Shown: in pieces, positions 27,977 to 36,262 of the stretch | How positions within the stretch are numbered: position 1 is the stretch's first letter | Layout of the letters: each line of letters begins with the position of its first letter | Assembly (NCBI RefSeq): GCF_001945395.1 | Contig: NZ_MSXV01000002.1 | Coordinates: 124,001-188,000 of the forward strand | Source of the DNA: Pseudomonas sp. PA15(2017) | Lineage (GTDB): Bacteria; Pseudomonadota; Gammaproteobacteria; Pseudomonadales; Pseudomonadaceae | DNA: 64,000 bases | Direction of reading: 5' to 3' | Notes under the pieces: model-generated | What the model was told of the DNA's origin: nothing | What the model saw: only the letters and a program-made list of their open reading frames with translations | Database searches by the model: none | Made by a program: the position numbers and the translations under genes

Positions 27977-28636
27977 ATGAATCTGGATCCTTTCGCCCCA
28001 TACGCCAAGCTGGCTGGCCAGCTGTTGGCCGCTTGCGCGCCGTCTACCGACGATGGCGCCCATGACCTGTCGCACCTGCAACGGGTGTGGGTCAACGTTC
28101 GGCGCTTGCAGCGCGAGGAGGGCGGTGATCTGGAGTTGCTGCTGGCGGCGGTGCTGCTGCATGACTGCGTGGCGGTGGAAAAGGATTCGCCGCTGCGCTC
28201 CAGCGCTTCGCGGTTGTCCGCTGCGCGCGCCGGCGAGGCGCTCGCAGGCCTCGGCTGGCCGAGCGAGCGCATCGCCGCCGTGCGCCATGCCATCGAGGCG
28301 CACAGTTTCTCCGCCGCCATTACGCCGACCAGCCTGGAGGCGCGCATCCTGCAGGATGCCGACCGCCTGGACGCCATCGGCCTGATCGGCGTGGCGCGCT
28401 GTTTTCATGTCTCCGGTCGCCTGGGCAGCGCGCTGTACGATGCCGAGGATATCGACGCACGCCAGCGGCCACTGGATGACCAGCGTTTCGCCCTGGACCA
28501 TTTCCACACCAAGTTGCTGGGCCTGGCCGCCGGCTTCCAGACTGCCACCGGTTCGCGCCTGGCCGGGCAGCGGCACGCGCGGATGGTCGCCTTCCTCGAC
28601 GCCTTTCGCGAAGAAACCCAGCCCTTCGAGCAGTAG
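27977..28636 (+). CDS. HD-domain phosphohydrolase-like protein
   Basis: 219 residues with HD-superfamily metal ligands: H in AHDLSHLQRV (about residue 36), HD in VLLHDCVAVE (about 60), and D in ILQDADRLDAIG (about 124). Metal-dependent phosphohydrolase activity is likely; the substrate is unknown. There is no membrane segment. It lies 144 bases beyond the T6SS island and 8 bases before the oxidase gene on the same strand, so the two form a probable operon. Confidence 0.85.
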   Translation: MNLDPFAPYAKLAGQLLAACAPSTDDGAHDLSHLQRVWVNVRRLQREEGGDLELLLAAVLLHDCVAVEKDSPLRSSASRLSAARAGEALAGLGWPSERIAAVRHAIEAHSFSAAITPTSLEARILQDADRLDAIGLIGVARCFHVSGRLGSALYDAEDIDARQRPLDDQRFALDHFHTKLLGLAAGFQTATGSRLAGQRHARMVAFLDAFREETQPFEQ

Positions 28637-28644
28637 AGAACCCC

Positions 28645-29811
28645 ATGCACTACGACGTTATCGTGATCGGCCTGGGCGCCATGGGCGCCGCCACCCTTTA
28701 CCAACTGGCCAAGCGCGGCGTGCGCGTGGCCGGCGTTGACCGCTATGCGCCGCCCCACGACCAGGGCTCCAGCCATGGCGACACGCGCATCACCCGCCAG
28801 GCGGTGGGCGAGGGCGCGGCCTATGTGCCGCTGGCGCTCAATTCCCAACGCATCTGGCGTGAGCTGGAGGCGCAGAGCGGCGAAGCTTTGTTCGAAGCCT
28901 GCGGCATGCTGATGCTGAGCAGCAGCCAGGAGCCGACCCGCGGCCATGGCACGCCTGACTTCGGTGGCGAAACGGCAGCGCTGGCCAAGCGCTTTGGCAT
29001 CGAACACAGCCTGCTGGAGGCCGCCGCCATCCGTCAGCGCTTCCCGCAATTCGGCGGCTTCGGCGATGCTGCCACCGGCTATTACGAGCCGGGCGCCGGT
29101 TACGTGCGCCCCGAGAGGGCCATCGAAGTACAGCTGCGGCTGGCCGAGCAACTGGGCGCGGCCTTGCACACCCATACGCGGGTCGAGGCTATCGAGTCAG
29201 ATGCCGGAGGCGTTCGGGTGCGCACGGGCAGTGGTACGCTTACGGCGGACAGGGCGATCGTCTGTGCCGGGATGTGGACGGGCCGGCTGCTGGGCGCGTC
29301 TGTCGAGGGCTTGTTGAAGGTCTGTCGCCAGCAACTGGTGTGGTTCGAGCTGGACGAGCCGGAGCGTTTCGCTGCCGGCTCGCCGGTTTACATCCTGCTG
29401 CACGGCGCGGCGGATACCGACAGTTGCTACGGTTTCCCGCCGCTGCCGGGCGAGAACGCCATCAAGATCGCCACCGAGCAGTACCTCGAAGGCTGCGACC
29501 CCGATGCCCTGGATCGCAGCGTCCGCCAGGCGGATATCGACGCCCTGTACGACGCCCACGTGGCTGGCCGGCTGCTCGGGGTTTCCCGGCGGGTACTGAA
29601 GTCCAAGGTGTGCACTTATACCATCACGCCGGACTTCAACTTCATCATCGATACCCATCCGCAGATGGCCAACGTAACCTTGGTGTCGGCCTGCTCTGGG
29701 CACGGCTTCAAGCATTCCGCCGGTATCAGCGAAGCGCTGGCCATGGGGCATTGTGGTGAGACCGGCGGGGCAGATCTGTCGGCGTTCTCGCTGGCGCGTT
29801 TCAGGTCGTAG
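28645..29811 (+). CDS. N-methyl amino acid oxidase (SolA / monomeric sarcosine oxidase family)
   Basis: A 388-residue FAD-dependent oxidase of the DAO superfamily. The dinucleotide motif VIGLGAMGAATLYQLAK is at about 6-22. GSSHGDTRITRQA is typical of MSOX/MTOX, and the cysteine in SKVCTYTITPDFNFI corresponds to the residue that covalently binds FAD in this family. ACSGHGFKHSAGI closes the flavin site. It oxidises an N-methyl amino acid with release of formaldehyde and peroxide; sarcosine, N-methyltryptophan or pipecolate cannot be told apart here. It follows the HD gene closely. Confidence 0.88.
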   Translation: MHYDVIVIGLGAMGAATLYQLAKRGVRVAGVDRYAPPHDQGSSHGDTRITRQAVGEGAAYVPLALNSQRIWRELEAQSGEALFEACGMLMLSSSQEPTRGHGTPDFGGETAALAKRFGIEHSLLEAAAIRQRFPQFGGFGDAATGYYEPGAGYVRPERAIEVQLRLAEQLGAALHTHTRVEAIESDAGGVRVRTGSGTLTADRAIVCAGMWTGRLLGASVEGLLKVCRQQLVWFELDEPERFAAGSPVYILLHGAADTDSCYGFPPLPGENAIKIATEQYLEGCDPDALDRSVRQADIDALYDAHVAGRLLGVSRRVLKSKVCTYTITPDFNFIIDTHPQMANVTLVSACSGHGFKHSAGISEALAMGHCGETGGADLSAFSLARFRS

Positions 29812-29873
29812 TCAGCTCGGGAGCTACTAACTTATCGACTGCAGCAGGGCAGGAGCAGCCGTTCGCCGAACCA

Positions 29874-29927
29874 CTGTGGGAGCGCGCCATGCGCGCGAAA
29901 AATCGCGGGCATGGCCCGCTCCCACAG
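29874..29927. repeat. REP inverted pair
   Basis: CTGTGGGAGCG at 29874 and its inverse CGCTCCCACAG ending at 29927 surround a GCGCGCC/GGCATGG core. The copy is nearly identical to that at 3115 for about 65 bases. Confidence 0.8.
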
Positions 29928-29940
29928 ATAATCACCAGCT

Positions 29941-30013
29941 CGTAGCCTGTGGTTGAGCGTAGCGATACCCAGGAGATGATCCCGGGTTTCGCTGCGCTCC
30001 ACGCCGGGCTACG
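29941..30013. repeat. dispersed repeat with TTGAGCGTAGCGATACCC core
   Basis: CGTAGCC at the left end and GGCTACG at the right end bracket the element. The core also occurs at 57232-57250. It fills the gap between the convergent oxidase and GNAT genes. Confidence 0.6.
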
Positions 30014-30021
30014 GAATGGGC

Positions 30022-30510
30022 TCAATCATCCAGCCAGCGATACATCACATGGCAATCCACCAGGCCCAGCGTGCGGTGGCGGTAAGCCTTGGGCAGGGTG
30101 CCGACGATGGCGAAACCGTGTTTCTGCCACAGCGCCACGGCGACGGTGTTGCTGGCCACCACGGAGTTGAACTGCATGGCCTGGAAGCCCAGCTCGTGGG
30201 CAACCTGCAGCGAGTGTTGGCACAGCGCGCTCGCCACGCCCTTGCCGCGGGCGGCCGGCGAGGTCATGTAGCCACAGTTGCACACGTGGTCGCCCGGCCC
30301 TGCGGCGTTGGCCTTGATGTAATAGGTGCCGAGGATCTGCCCGTGTTCTTCGGCCACGAAGGTGGCACGTGGCAGTTCGACCCAGGTTTTCCAGGCCGTC
30401 TCACGGTCCATGGCCGGGTCATAGGCGTAGGTTTCCTGGCCCTGGACGACATCACGGATGATAGGCCAGACCTGATCGAAATCGGTTTCGTTGATGGGAC
30501 GGATATTCAC
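30022..30510 (-). CDS. GNAT-family N-acetyltransferase
   Basis: 162 residues with the GNAT fold: the beta-4/alpha-3 acetyl-CoA motif reads YMTSPAARGKGVASALCQHSL at about 85-105, and the C-terminal motif B AVALWQKHGFAIVGTLPKAY follows. The N-terminal part (IRPINETDFDQVWPIIRDVV) resembles PhnO/YhbS-type members. The acceptor is unknown. It lies 19 bases downstream of the RES toxin gene on the same strand and may be read through from the toxin-antitoxin promoter. Confidence 0.85.
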   Translation of the reverse strand: MNIRPINETDFDQVWPIIRDVVQGQETYAYDPAMDRETAWKTWVELPRATFVAEEHGQILGTYYIKANAAGPGDHVCNCGYMTSPAARGKGVASALCQHSLQVAHELGFQAMQFNSVVASNTVAVALWQKHGFAIVGTLPKAYRHRTLGLVDCHVMYRWLDD

Positions 30511-30529
30511 GGGGTTTCCTAGAGGCTGA

Positions 30530-30991
30530 TCACGCCTTGAACATGCGTGGGTCGTAGGTGAAGTCGTAGGTGTCGACGATGCGGATACGGCTGATGGCCG
30601 GGTGCAGCGGGTTGACCACCAGGTTGCGCTCCAGCGGCAGCACCGCAGAGGGCACGATCAGGCCGAGGTGGTTGACCGCGCGCAGCCAGGCGCTGCCGAA
30701 ATCCATGCTCGGACGATCCACCGGCAACGCGCTCCAGCCTTTTGGCAATTCGCTGGCCGCCGGCTCCCAGTAGAGGTCTGCATCGTCCGGTAGCTCGAAA
30801 CAGGTGATCTTCATCGGCATCGCCGGCGGGCCTTCGGCATGCACGAAGGTTTCGAGGCAGCAGATGCCGGGGCTCAGGCCCATGTACACGGCGGCCACGT
30901 CCTGCTCGTTCCAGCGCCCACCTTCGATGGCGGCGCCACGCCCGGACAAATCGGTGGCCCGCTTGGCCTTGGCCACGCGCCAGGCACGCAT
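30530..30991 (-). CDS. RES-domain toxin of a type II toxin-antitoxin system
   Basis: 153 residues. RES-family features: an arginine-rich N-terminus (MRAWRV), GGRWNEQDVAAVYMG at about 26-40, and SPGICCLETFVHAEG. Characterised RES toxins degrade or phosphorolyse NAD+. ATG 30991 shares one base with the antitoxin stop (TGATG), giving coupled translation; a longer in-frame start would run into the antitoxin and lacks a ribosome site. The partner is a DUF2384 protein directly upstream. Confidence 0.88.
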   Translation of the reverse strand: MRAWRVAKAKRATDLSGRGAAIEGGRWNEQDVAAVYMGLSPGICCLETFVHAEGPPAMPMKITCFELPDDADLYWEPAASELPKGWSALPVDRPSMDFGSAWLRAVNHLGLIVPSAVLPLERNLVVNPLHPAISRIRIVDTYDFTYDPRMFKA

Positions 30992-31461
30992 CAGGCGGCG
31001 CCACCCCAATCGAGGGCATTGAGCACCCGGCGTACCTGTTTGGCGCCGATTTCCGTCTCGCAGAGCATGATCGGCGCCTGATCGCCGAGGGAGCGATTGG
31101 CCCGCGACATCCACTCGGCGGCGGCCTGGCGGCTTTCGAACACGTCCTCGGCCAGTTGGCAGACCATGGCGATGCGATCCAGGCGCTCGGAGGCCACCGG
31201 ATCGAGCACCTTGCGCTCGCGGCGGCGGCGCTCGAGGGTCGAGATCGACGCGTTAAGAAGAACTTCCAGGCTGCGCTCGGGCAGGGTGAAGGTCGCTTTC
31301 ACTGCCTGCACCAGGTCGGCGGCGAAGCCGTCGCGAATCTGCTGCAGGCGCTCGGCTTCGCTGAGCTTTTCGCGGCCGGCGCTGAAATCCCAGAAGGCGG
31401 CGATTACCGGCGAGTGGTCATCCTTGCCCTGTTTGGCCTGACGCATTGCGGTAACGGTCAT
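30991..31461 (-). CDS. Xre/MbcA/ParS-type (DUF2384) antitoxin
   Basis: 156 residues. The N-terminal part (SEAERLQQIRDGFAADLVQAV through LLNASISTLERRRRE) is a helical Xre-like DNA-binding region. The C-terminal DUF2384 toxin-binding domain (AEDVFESRQAAAEWMSRANR then LGDQAPIMLCETEIGAKQV) ends in the usual LNALDWG. GGAGG is four bases before the ATG. An 11-bp-arm inverted repeat at 31469-31503 overlaps the promoter region and Shine-Dalgarno, the expected autorepression site. Confidence 0.9.
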   Translation of the reverse strand: MTVTAMRQAKQGKDDHSPVIAAFWDFSAGREKLSEAERLQQIRDGFAADLVQAVKATFTLPERSLEVLLNASISTLERRRRERKVLDPVASERLDRIAMVCQLAEDVFESRQAAAEWMSRANRSLGDQAPIMLCETEIGAKQVRRVLNALDWGGAA

Positions 31462-31468
31462 GTTGCCT

Positions 31469-31503
31469 CCTTCATTTGAATTAAATTAAGCGTCAAATGA
31501 AGG
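31469..31503. promoter_or_regulatory. operator of the RES/Xre toxin-antitoxin operon
   Basis: CCTTCATTTGA (31469-31479) and its exact reverse complement TCAAATGAAGG (31493-31503) are separated by 13 AT-rich bases. The right half on the minus strand abuts the antitoxin AGGAGG, and the left half abuts the stop codon of the upstream gene. Autorepression by the antitoxin complex is inferred. Confidence 0.75.
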
Positions 31504-32085
31504 TTACACCTTTGCGTTCGTGCTTGCACGCTCGGCTGTCGGTGATTGGTCGTAGCCTTCGGCGATATGCTGATCCTTGAGCCTCACATAGTTGCCGGCG
31601 GTGTAGCTGAAGAAGTGGCGCTCCTTGTCGGTCAACGGGCGTGCCTGTTTCACTGGGCTGCCGACATACAGGAAACCGCTTTCCAGCACCTTGCCCGGTG
31701 GCACCAGGCTGCCGGCGCCGATGATCACGTCGTCCTCGACCACCGCGCCGTCCATCACCGTGCTGCCCATGCCGACCAGGATGCGGCTGCCCAGGGTGCA
31801 GCCGTGCAGCATCACCTTGTGGCCGATGGTCACTTCGTTGCCGATGATCAACGGGAAACCGTCCGGGTTGAACGGGCCGGCATGGGTGATGTGCAGCACG
31901 CTGCCGTCCTGCACGCTGGTGCGCTTGCCGATGCGGATACGGTGCATGTCGCCACGGATCACGGTCAGCGGCCATACCGAACTGTCCTCGCCGATCTCCA
32001 CGTCGCCGATGACCACCGCCGAGCTGTCGACGAACACCCGATCACCGAGCGTCGGTTTTGTGCCCTGATAAGTACGAATCGCCAC
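31504..32085 (-). CDS. gamma carbonic anhydrase-family protein (left-handed beta helix)
   Basis: 193 residues of hexapeptide repeats (VVIGDVEIGEDSSVWP, IRIGKRTSVQDGSVLHIT). The metal-ligand histidines appear in LHITHAG and in IGHKVMLHGC, as in YrdA/PaaY and gamma-class carbonic anhydrases. Length fits. Activity as a carbonic anhydrase is plausible but many family members are uncharacterised. It is followed directly by the toxin-antitoxin operator; about 240 bases upstream is prlC on the opposite strand, with a MITE between them. Confidence 0.87.
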   Translation of the reverse strand: MAIRTYQGTKPTLGDRVFVDSSAVVIGDVEIGEDSSVWPLTVIRGDMHRIRIGKRTSVQDGSVLHITHAGPFNPDGFPLIIGNEVTIGHKVMLHGCTLGSRILVGMGSTVMDGAVVEDDVIIGAGSLVPPGKVLESGFLYVGSPVKQARPLTDKERHFFSYTAGNYVRLKDQHIAEGYDQSPTAERASTNAKV

Positions 32086-32151
32086 GATAGAAACCTCTGA
32101 AGTTACGCTGGGGGTTGATTGTAATTAAGATGACCGCCATATCAGTTGTCA

Positions 32152-32290
32152 GGGCATCTCTAAAAACGTAGGCGAGGCAGTCAGCGCAAGGCAAAAAAAG
32201 GCGAGAAAGCGCAGTTCAAGAGTTGTAAATGAGCATTTTGAGCCTGTTTCAACGCAGCGATGGCAACGCAGGTAGTTTTTAGAGGTGCCC
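32152..32290. mobile_element. MITE copy 1, 139 bp
   Basis: Terminal inverted repeats GGGCATCTCTAAAAAC (left) and GTTTTTAGAGGTGCCC (right) match over 15 of 16 bases. The interior aligns along its length, in inverse orientation, with the copy at 41796-41935. Flanking bases GTCA and TTCA suggest a 4-bp target duplication with one change. It has no coding capacity. It lies 38 bases before the prlC start codon. Confidence 0.85.
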
Positions 32291-32328
32291 TTCACTGTTT
32301 TTAATTCATTCCACCACAGGTACCCGAC

Positions 32329-34377
32329 GTGAGTGCGAACAATCCCCTGCTGCAAGATTTCGACCTGCCGCCGTATTCGACCATCCTGCCCGAGCATGTA
32401 GAGCCGGCGGTGGATGCCATTCTCGCCGAGAGCCGCAGCGTGGTCGCCAAGGTGCTGGCCAGCCAGGGCGATGCGCCGCGCTGGGAAAGGCTGATCGACG
32501 CGCTCGACGAGCAGGGCGCCAAGCTGGGCCGCGCCTGGAGCCCGGTCAGCCACCTCAATGCCGTGCGCAACAACCCCGAGCTGCGCGCCGCCTATGAGGC
32601 CTGCCTGCCGAAGCTTTCCGAATACTGGACGGAAATGGGCCAGAACCGCGCCCTGTTCCAGGCCTACGAGGCGCTGGCGGCCAGCCCCGATGCGGCCAGT
32701 TTCGATGTCGCGCAAAAGACCATTCTCGAACACGCCCTGCGTGACTTCCGTCTGTCCGGTATCGACCTGCCGTCCGAGCAGCAGAAGCGTTATGGCGAGA
32801 TCCAGATGCGCCTGTCCGAGCTGGGCAGCCGCTTCTCCAATCAGCTGCTGGACGCCACCCAGGCCTGGACCAAGCACATCGAGGACGAAAGTCTGCTGGC
32901 CGGCATCACCGAGTCGGCCAAGGCGCAGATGCAGCAGGCCGCCGAAGCCAAGAACCTCTCGGGCTGGCTGATCACCCTGGAATTCCCCAGCTACTACGCG
33001 GTGATGACCTACGCCGACAACCGTGCCCTGCGCGAAGAGCTGTACGCGGCCTATTGCACCCGTGCCTCTGACCAAGGGCCGAATGCCGGGCAGAACGACA
33101 ACGGCCCGGTGATGGCCGAGATTCTCGAGCTGCGCCAGGAGCTGGCGCGCCTGCTGGGCTTCGGCAATTACGCCGAACTGAGCCTGGCCAGCAAGATGGC
33201 CGAGTCCAGCGAGCAGGTGCTGAGCTTCCTGCGCGACCTGGCGGTGCGCAGCAAGCCGTTCGCCGAGCAGGACTTGACCGAGCTGCGCGCCTTCGCCGCC
33301 GAGCAGGGCTGCAACGACCTGCAAAGCTGGGACGTGGGCTACTACAGCGAGAAGCTGCGCGAGCAGCGCTACAGCATTTCCCAGGAAATCCTGCGCGCCT
33401 ACTTCCCGATCGACAAGGTGCTCGGCGGCCTGTTCGCCATCGTCGAGAAGCTCTACGGCATCCAGATCAAGGAACTGCGTGATTTCGACACCTGGCACCC
33501 GGACGTGCGCCTGTTCGAGATTTCCGAGAACGGCCAGCACGTCGGGCGCTTCTTCTTCGACCTCTACGCCCGCGCCAACAAGCGTGGCGGTGCCTGGATG
33601 GACGGCGCCCGCGACAAGCGCCGCGCGGTCGGCGGCGAGCTGGTCAGCCCGGTGGCCAACCTGGTGTGCAACTTCACCCCTGCTTCGGCCGGCAAGCCGG
33701 CGCTGTTGACTCACGATGAAGTCACCACGCTTTTTCACGAGTTCGGCCATGGCCTGCATCACCTGCTGACCCGCGTCGAGCACGTCGGCGTGTCCGGCAT
33801 CAATGGCGTGGCCTGGGATGCCGTGGAGCTGCCGAGCCAGTTCATGGAAAACTGGTGCTGGGAGCCCGAGGGCCTGGCGCTGATCTCCGGTCACTATGAA
33901 ACCGGCGAGCCGTTGCCCCAGGACCTGCTCGACAAGATGCTGGCCGCCAAGAACTTCCAGTCCGGCCTGATGATGGTGCGCCAGCTGGAATTCTCGCTGT
34001 TCGACTTCGAACTGCACGTTACCCACGGCGATGGCCGCAGCGTGCTGGAGGTGCTCGAGGGCATTCGTGACGAGGTCTCGGTGCTGCGTCCGCCGGCCTA
34101 CAACCGCTTCCCCAACAGCTTCGCGCACATCTTTGCCGGCGGTTATGCGGCCGGTTACTACAGCTACAAGTGGGCCGAAGTGCTGAGCGCCGATGCCTTC
34201 TCGAAGTTCGAGGAAGAGGGCGTGCTCAACCCGCAGACCGGTCGGGCCTTCCGCGAGGCGATCCTGGCCCGCGGTGGTTCCCAGGCGCCGATGGTGCTGT
34301 TCGTCGATTTCCGCGGCCGTGAGCCGAGCATCGACGCGCTATTGCGCCATCTGGGTCTGAGTGCGGAGGCGGCATGA
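32329..34377 (+). CDS. prlC: oligopeptidase A, M3 metallopeptidase
   Basis: A 682-residue cytoplasmic zinc peptidase degrading signal peptides and short oligopeptides. The thermolysin-like motif HEFGH is at about residue 470 (TTLFHEFGHGLHHLL), with the third ligand Glu further on in the ENWCWEPEG stretch. Length and the DFDLPPYSTILPEHVEPA opening match PrlC. The start is GTG 32329. The gene overlaps yheV by 4 bp (ATGA), an association usual in gamma-proteobacteria. A MITE ends 38 bases upstream and may have displaced or altered the promoter. Confidence 0.95.
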   Translation: MSANNPLLQDFDLPPYSTILPEHVEPAVDAILAESRSVVAKVLASQGDAPRWERLIDALDEQGAKLGRAWSPVSHLNAVRNNPELRAAYEACLPKLSEYWTEMGQNRALFQAYEALAASPDAASFDVAQKTILEHALRDFRLSGIDLPSEQQKRYGEIQMRLSELGSRFSNQLLDATQAWTKHIEDESLLAGITESAKAQMQQAAEAKNLSGWLITLEFPSYYAVMTYADNRALREELYAAYCTRASDQGPNAGQNDNGPVMAEILELRQELARLLGFGNYAELSLASKMAESSEQVLSFLRDLAVRSKPFAEQDLTELRAFAAEQGCNDLQSWDVGYYSEKLREQRYSISQEILRAYFPIDKVLGGLFAIVEKLYGIQIKELRDFDTWHPDVRLFEISENGQHVGRFFFDLYARANKRGGAWMDGARDKRRAVGGELVSPVANLVCNFTPASAGKPALLTHDEVTTLFHEFGHGLHHLLTRVEHVGVSGINGVAWDAVELPSQFMENWCWEPEGLALISGHYETGEPLPQDLLDKMLAAKNFQSGLMMVRQLEFSLFDFELHVTHGDGRSVLEVLEGIRDEVSVLRPPAYNRFPNSFAHIFAGGYAAGYYSYKWAEVLSADAFSKFEEEGVLNPQTGRAFREAILARGGSQAPMVLFVDFRGREPSIDALLRHLGLSAEAA

Positions 34378-34661
34378 GTGACGCCCCTGCAGACATCACG
34401 CCCAAGCGTTTCATCGCCGGTGCCGTATGCCCGGCGTGCAGCGAGATGGACAGCATCAAGATGTGGAACGTCGACGGCGTGCCGCACCGCGAATGCGTGC
34501 AGTGCGGTTACGCCGACACCTTGGACGAGCGTGGCAACTCGGTCGCCAGGGAGCTGCCGACCCGCGTCAACGTCAGCGCCCTGACGCCGAAGAAACCGGC
34601 TGACCCCAAGGTCAAGGCCGTGCAGTTCTTTCCCAATCCGAAGCTGAAGAAGCCCGAATAG
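34374..34661 (+). CDS. yheV: YheV-family zinc-ribbon protein
   Basis: 95 residues with two cysteine pairs, CPACSEMD and CVQCGYAD, spaced as in a zinc ribbon, and the family opening KRFIAGAVCPAC. The function is unknown; it is encoded next to prlC in many gamma-proteobacteria. Translation is coupled to prlC by a 4-bp overlap. A 17-bp-stem terminator follows. Confidence 0.93.
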   Translation: MSDAPADITPKRFIAGAVCPACSEMDSIKMWNVDGVPHRECVQCGYADTLDERGNSVARELPTRVNVSALTPKKPADPKVKAVQFFPNPKLKKPE

Positions 34662-34675
34662 GTTTTTACCTCGCG

Positions 34676-34713
34676 GAAACGAAACAAGCGCCCCAGGGCG
34701 CTTGTTTCGTTTC
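34676..34713. terminator. bidirectional terminator between yheV and tctA
   Basis: A perfect 17-bp stem (34676-34692 with 34697-34713, loop CCAG) has its TTGTTTCGTTTC side in the plus direction. It separates the convergent prlC-yheV and tctCBA operons. Confidence 0.85.
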
Positions 34714-34725
34714 AGGAGCGGGCAA

Positions 34726-36252
34726 TCAACTCGTCGACAACGCCTCGGAAGGTTTCTTGTCTTTCCTGGCCCGCAGCAGGCTGTAGGCGTGCCAGAGCAC
34801 CGACAGCGCCGCCAAACCGAGGAACAGCGCCGAGATCGGGCTGGTCAGGAAGGCGGTGAAGCTGCCGTCGGAAAGCATCAGCCCGCGGCGCAGGTTGGTC
34901 TCGGCCATCGGCCCGAGGATGAAACCGATGATGAACGGCGGCGCCGGCATGCCGGCCTTGATGAAGCCGTAGCCGAGAATGCCGAACAGCAGGATGCTCC
35001 AGGCATCGAACAGGCGGCTGTTGAGGCCGAAGGCCCCGACCACGCAGAGCACCAGGATGATCGGCAGCAGGATGTGCTTGGGCACCGACAGCAGCTTGAT
35101 GAAGATGCGCAGGCCGTAGAACTCCAGCACCAGCATGATCACCGTGGCCAGGATCAGCGCGGCGAAGATGGTGTACACCAGCGGCCCCTGGGTGATGAAC
35201 AGCAGCGGGCCGGGCTGGATGCCGTGAATCAGGAAGCCGCCGAGCAGCATGGCGGTCACCGTGTCACCCGGAATGCCGAGGGTCAGCAACGGCACCATGG
35301 CGCCACCGATGGCCGCGCTGTTGCAGGTTTCGCTGGCCACCACGCCGCCAGGGTTGCCCTTGCCGTAGGAGTCCGGGTCCTTGGCGCGCTTCTTCGCCAC
35401 GATGTAGGAAATGATGTTCGAGGTGCCCGAACCCACGCCCGGCAGCACGCCGATGCCCAGGCCGATCATCGCCGAGCGGAAGGCGTTGCGCAGCTGGCCG
35501 ACGAATTCCTTCAGCGAGAAGCCGAAGCCGCGCACCTTGGACATGTCCAGCGGCTTGACCTTGGTCATGCCGGCGTGGCGCCCGGTCTCGGCCAGGCGAA
35601 TCACCTCGGCGACGGCGAACATGCCGATCATCACCGCCAGCATGGCGAAGCCGCCGTTGAGGTTGGACTGGTCGAAGGTGAAGCGGCGGATCGCATCCAC
35701 CGGGGCGATGCCGACGGTTGAGAAGGCGAAGCCCAGGGCGCCGGAGAATACGCCCTTGGTCAGCGAGCCGGTGGACAGCGTGGCGATCAGGGTCAGGGAG
35801 AAGATGGCGATGGCGAAATATTCGTGGGGGCCGAAACTGAGCGCCACCTTGGCCAGCATCGGGGCGATGAACATCAGCGCGCCGATCCCGAAGAAGGTGC
35901 CCAGGAACGAGAACACGATACCGATGCCGAGGGCCTTGAAGCCTTCGCCCTTTTCCATCATCGGCCCGCCATCGAACACCGTGGCGATCGATGAGGGCGT
36001 GCCGGGAATCTTCAGCAGGATCGACGGGATCAGGCTGCCGGAGATCGCCCCCACGTAGAGCGCCACCAGCAGCGACAGGCCGGCGGCCGGGCCCATGGTG
36101 AAGGTCAGCGGCAGGCACAGCGCCACGGCCATGGTGGCCGACAGGCCCGGTACGGCGCCGAAGATGATGCCGACCACCACGCCGATGGTGATGAGGATGA
36201 AGATCTGCAGCGAAAAGACGGCGGCGAAGCCGTGTGTCATCAAGTCGAGCAT
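34726..36252 (-). CDS. tctA: tripartite tricarboxylate transporter, large permease TctA
   Basis: A 508-residue inner-membrane protein with about twelve transmembrane helices. The TctA signature is seen as FGAVPGLSATMAVALCLPLTF near the N-terminus and GIPGDTVTAMLLGGFLIHGIQPGP in the centre, with the repeat IGVLPGVGSGTSN. With TctB and the binding protein TctC it imports tri- or dicarboxylates using an ion gradient. It is the last gene of tctCBA; the bidirectional terminator is 13 bases past its stop codon. Confidence 0.95.
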   Translation of the reverse strand: MLDLMTHGFAAVFSLQIFILITIGVVVGIIFGAVPGLSATMAVALCLPLTFTMGPAAGLSLLVALYVGAISGSLIPSILLKIPGTPSSIATVFDGGPMMEKGEGFKALGIGIVFSFLGTFFGIGALMFIAPMLAKVALSFGPHEYFAIAIFSLTLIATLSTGSLTKGVFSGALGFAFSTVGIAPVDAIRRFTFDQSNLNGGFAMLAVMIGMFAVAEVIRLAETGRHAGMTKVKPLDMSKVRGFGFSLKEFVGQLRNAFRSAMIGLGIGVLPGVGSGTSNIISYIVAKKRAKDPDSYGKGNPGGVVASETCNSAAIGGAMVPLLTLGIPGDTVTAMLLGGFLIHGIQPGPLLFITQGPLVYTIFAALILATVIMLVLEFYGLRIFIKLLSVPKHILLPIILVLCVVGAFGLNSRLFDAWSILLFGILGYGFIKAGMPAPPFIIGFILGPMAETNLRRGLMLSDGSFTAFLTSPISALFLGLAALSVLWHAYSLLRARKDKKPSEALSTS

Positions 36253-36262
36253 CGCGCGCCTC

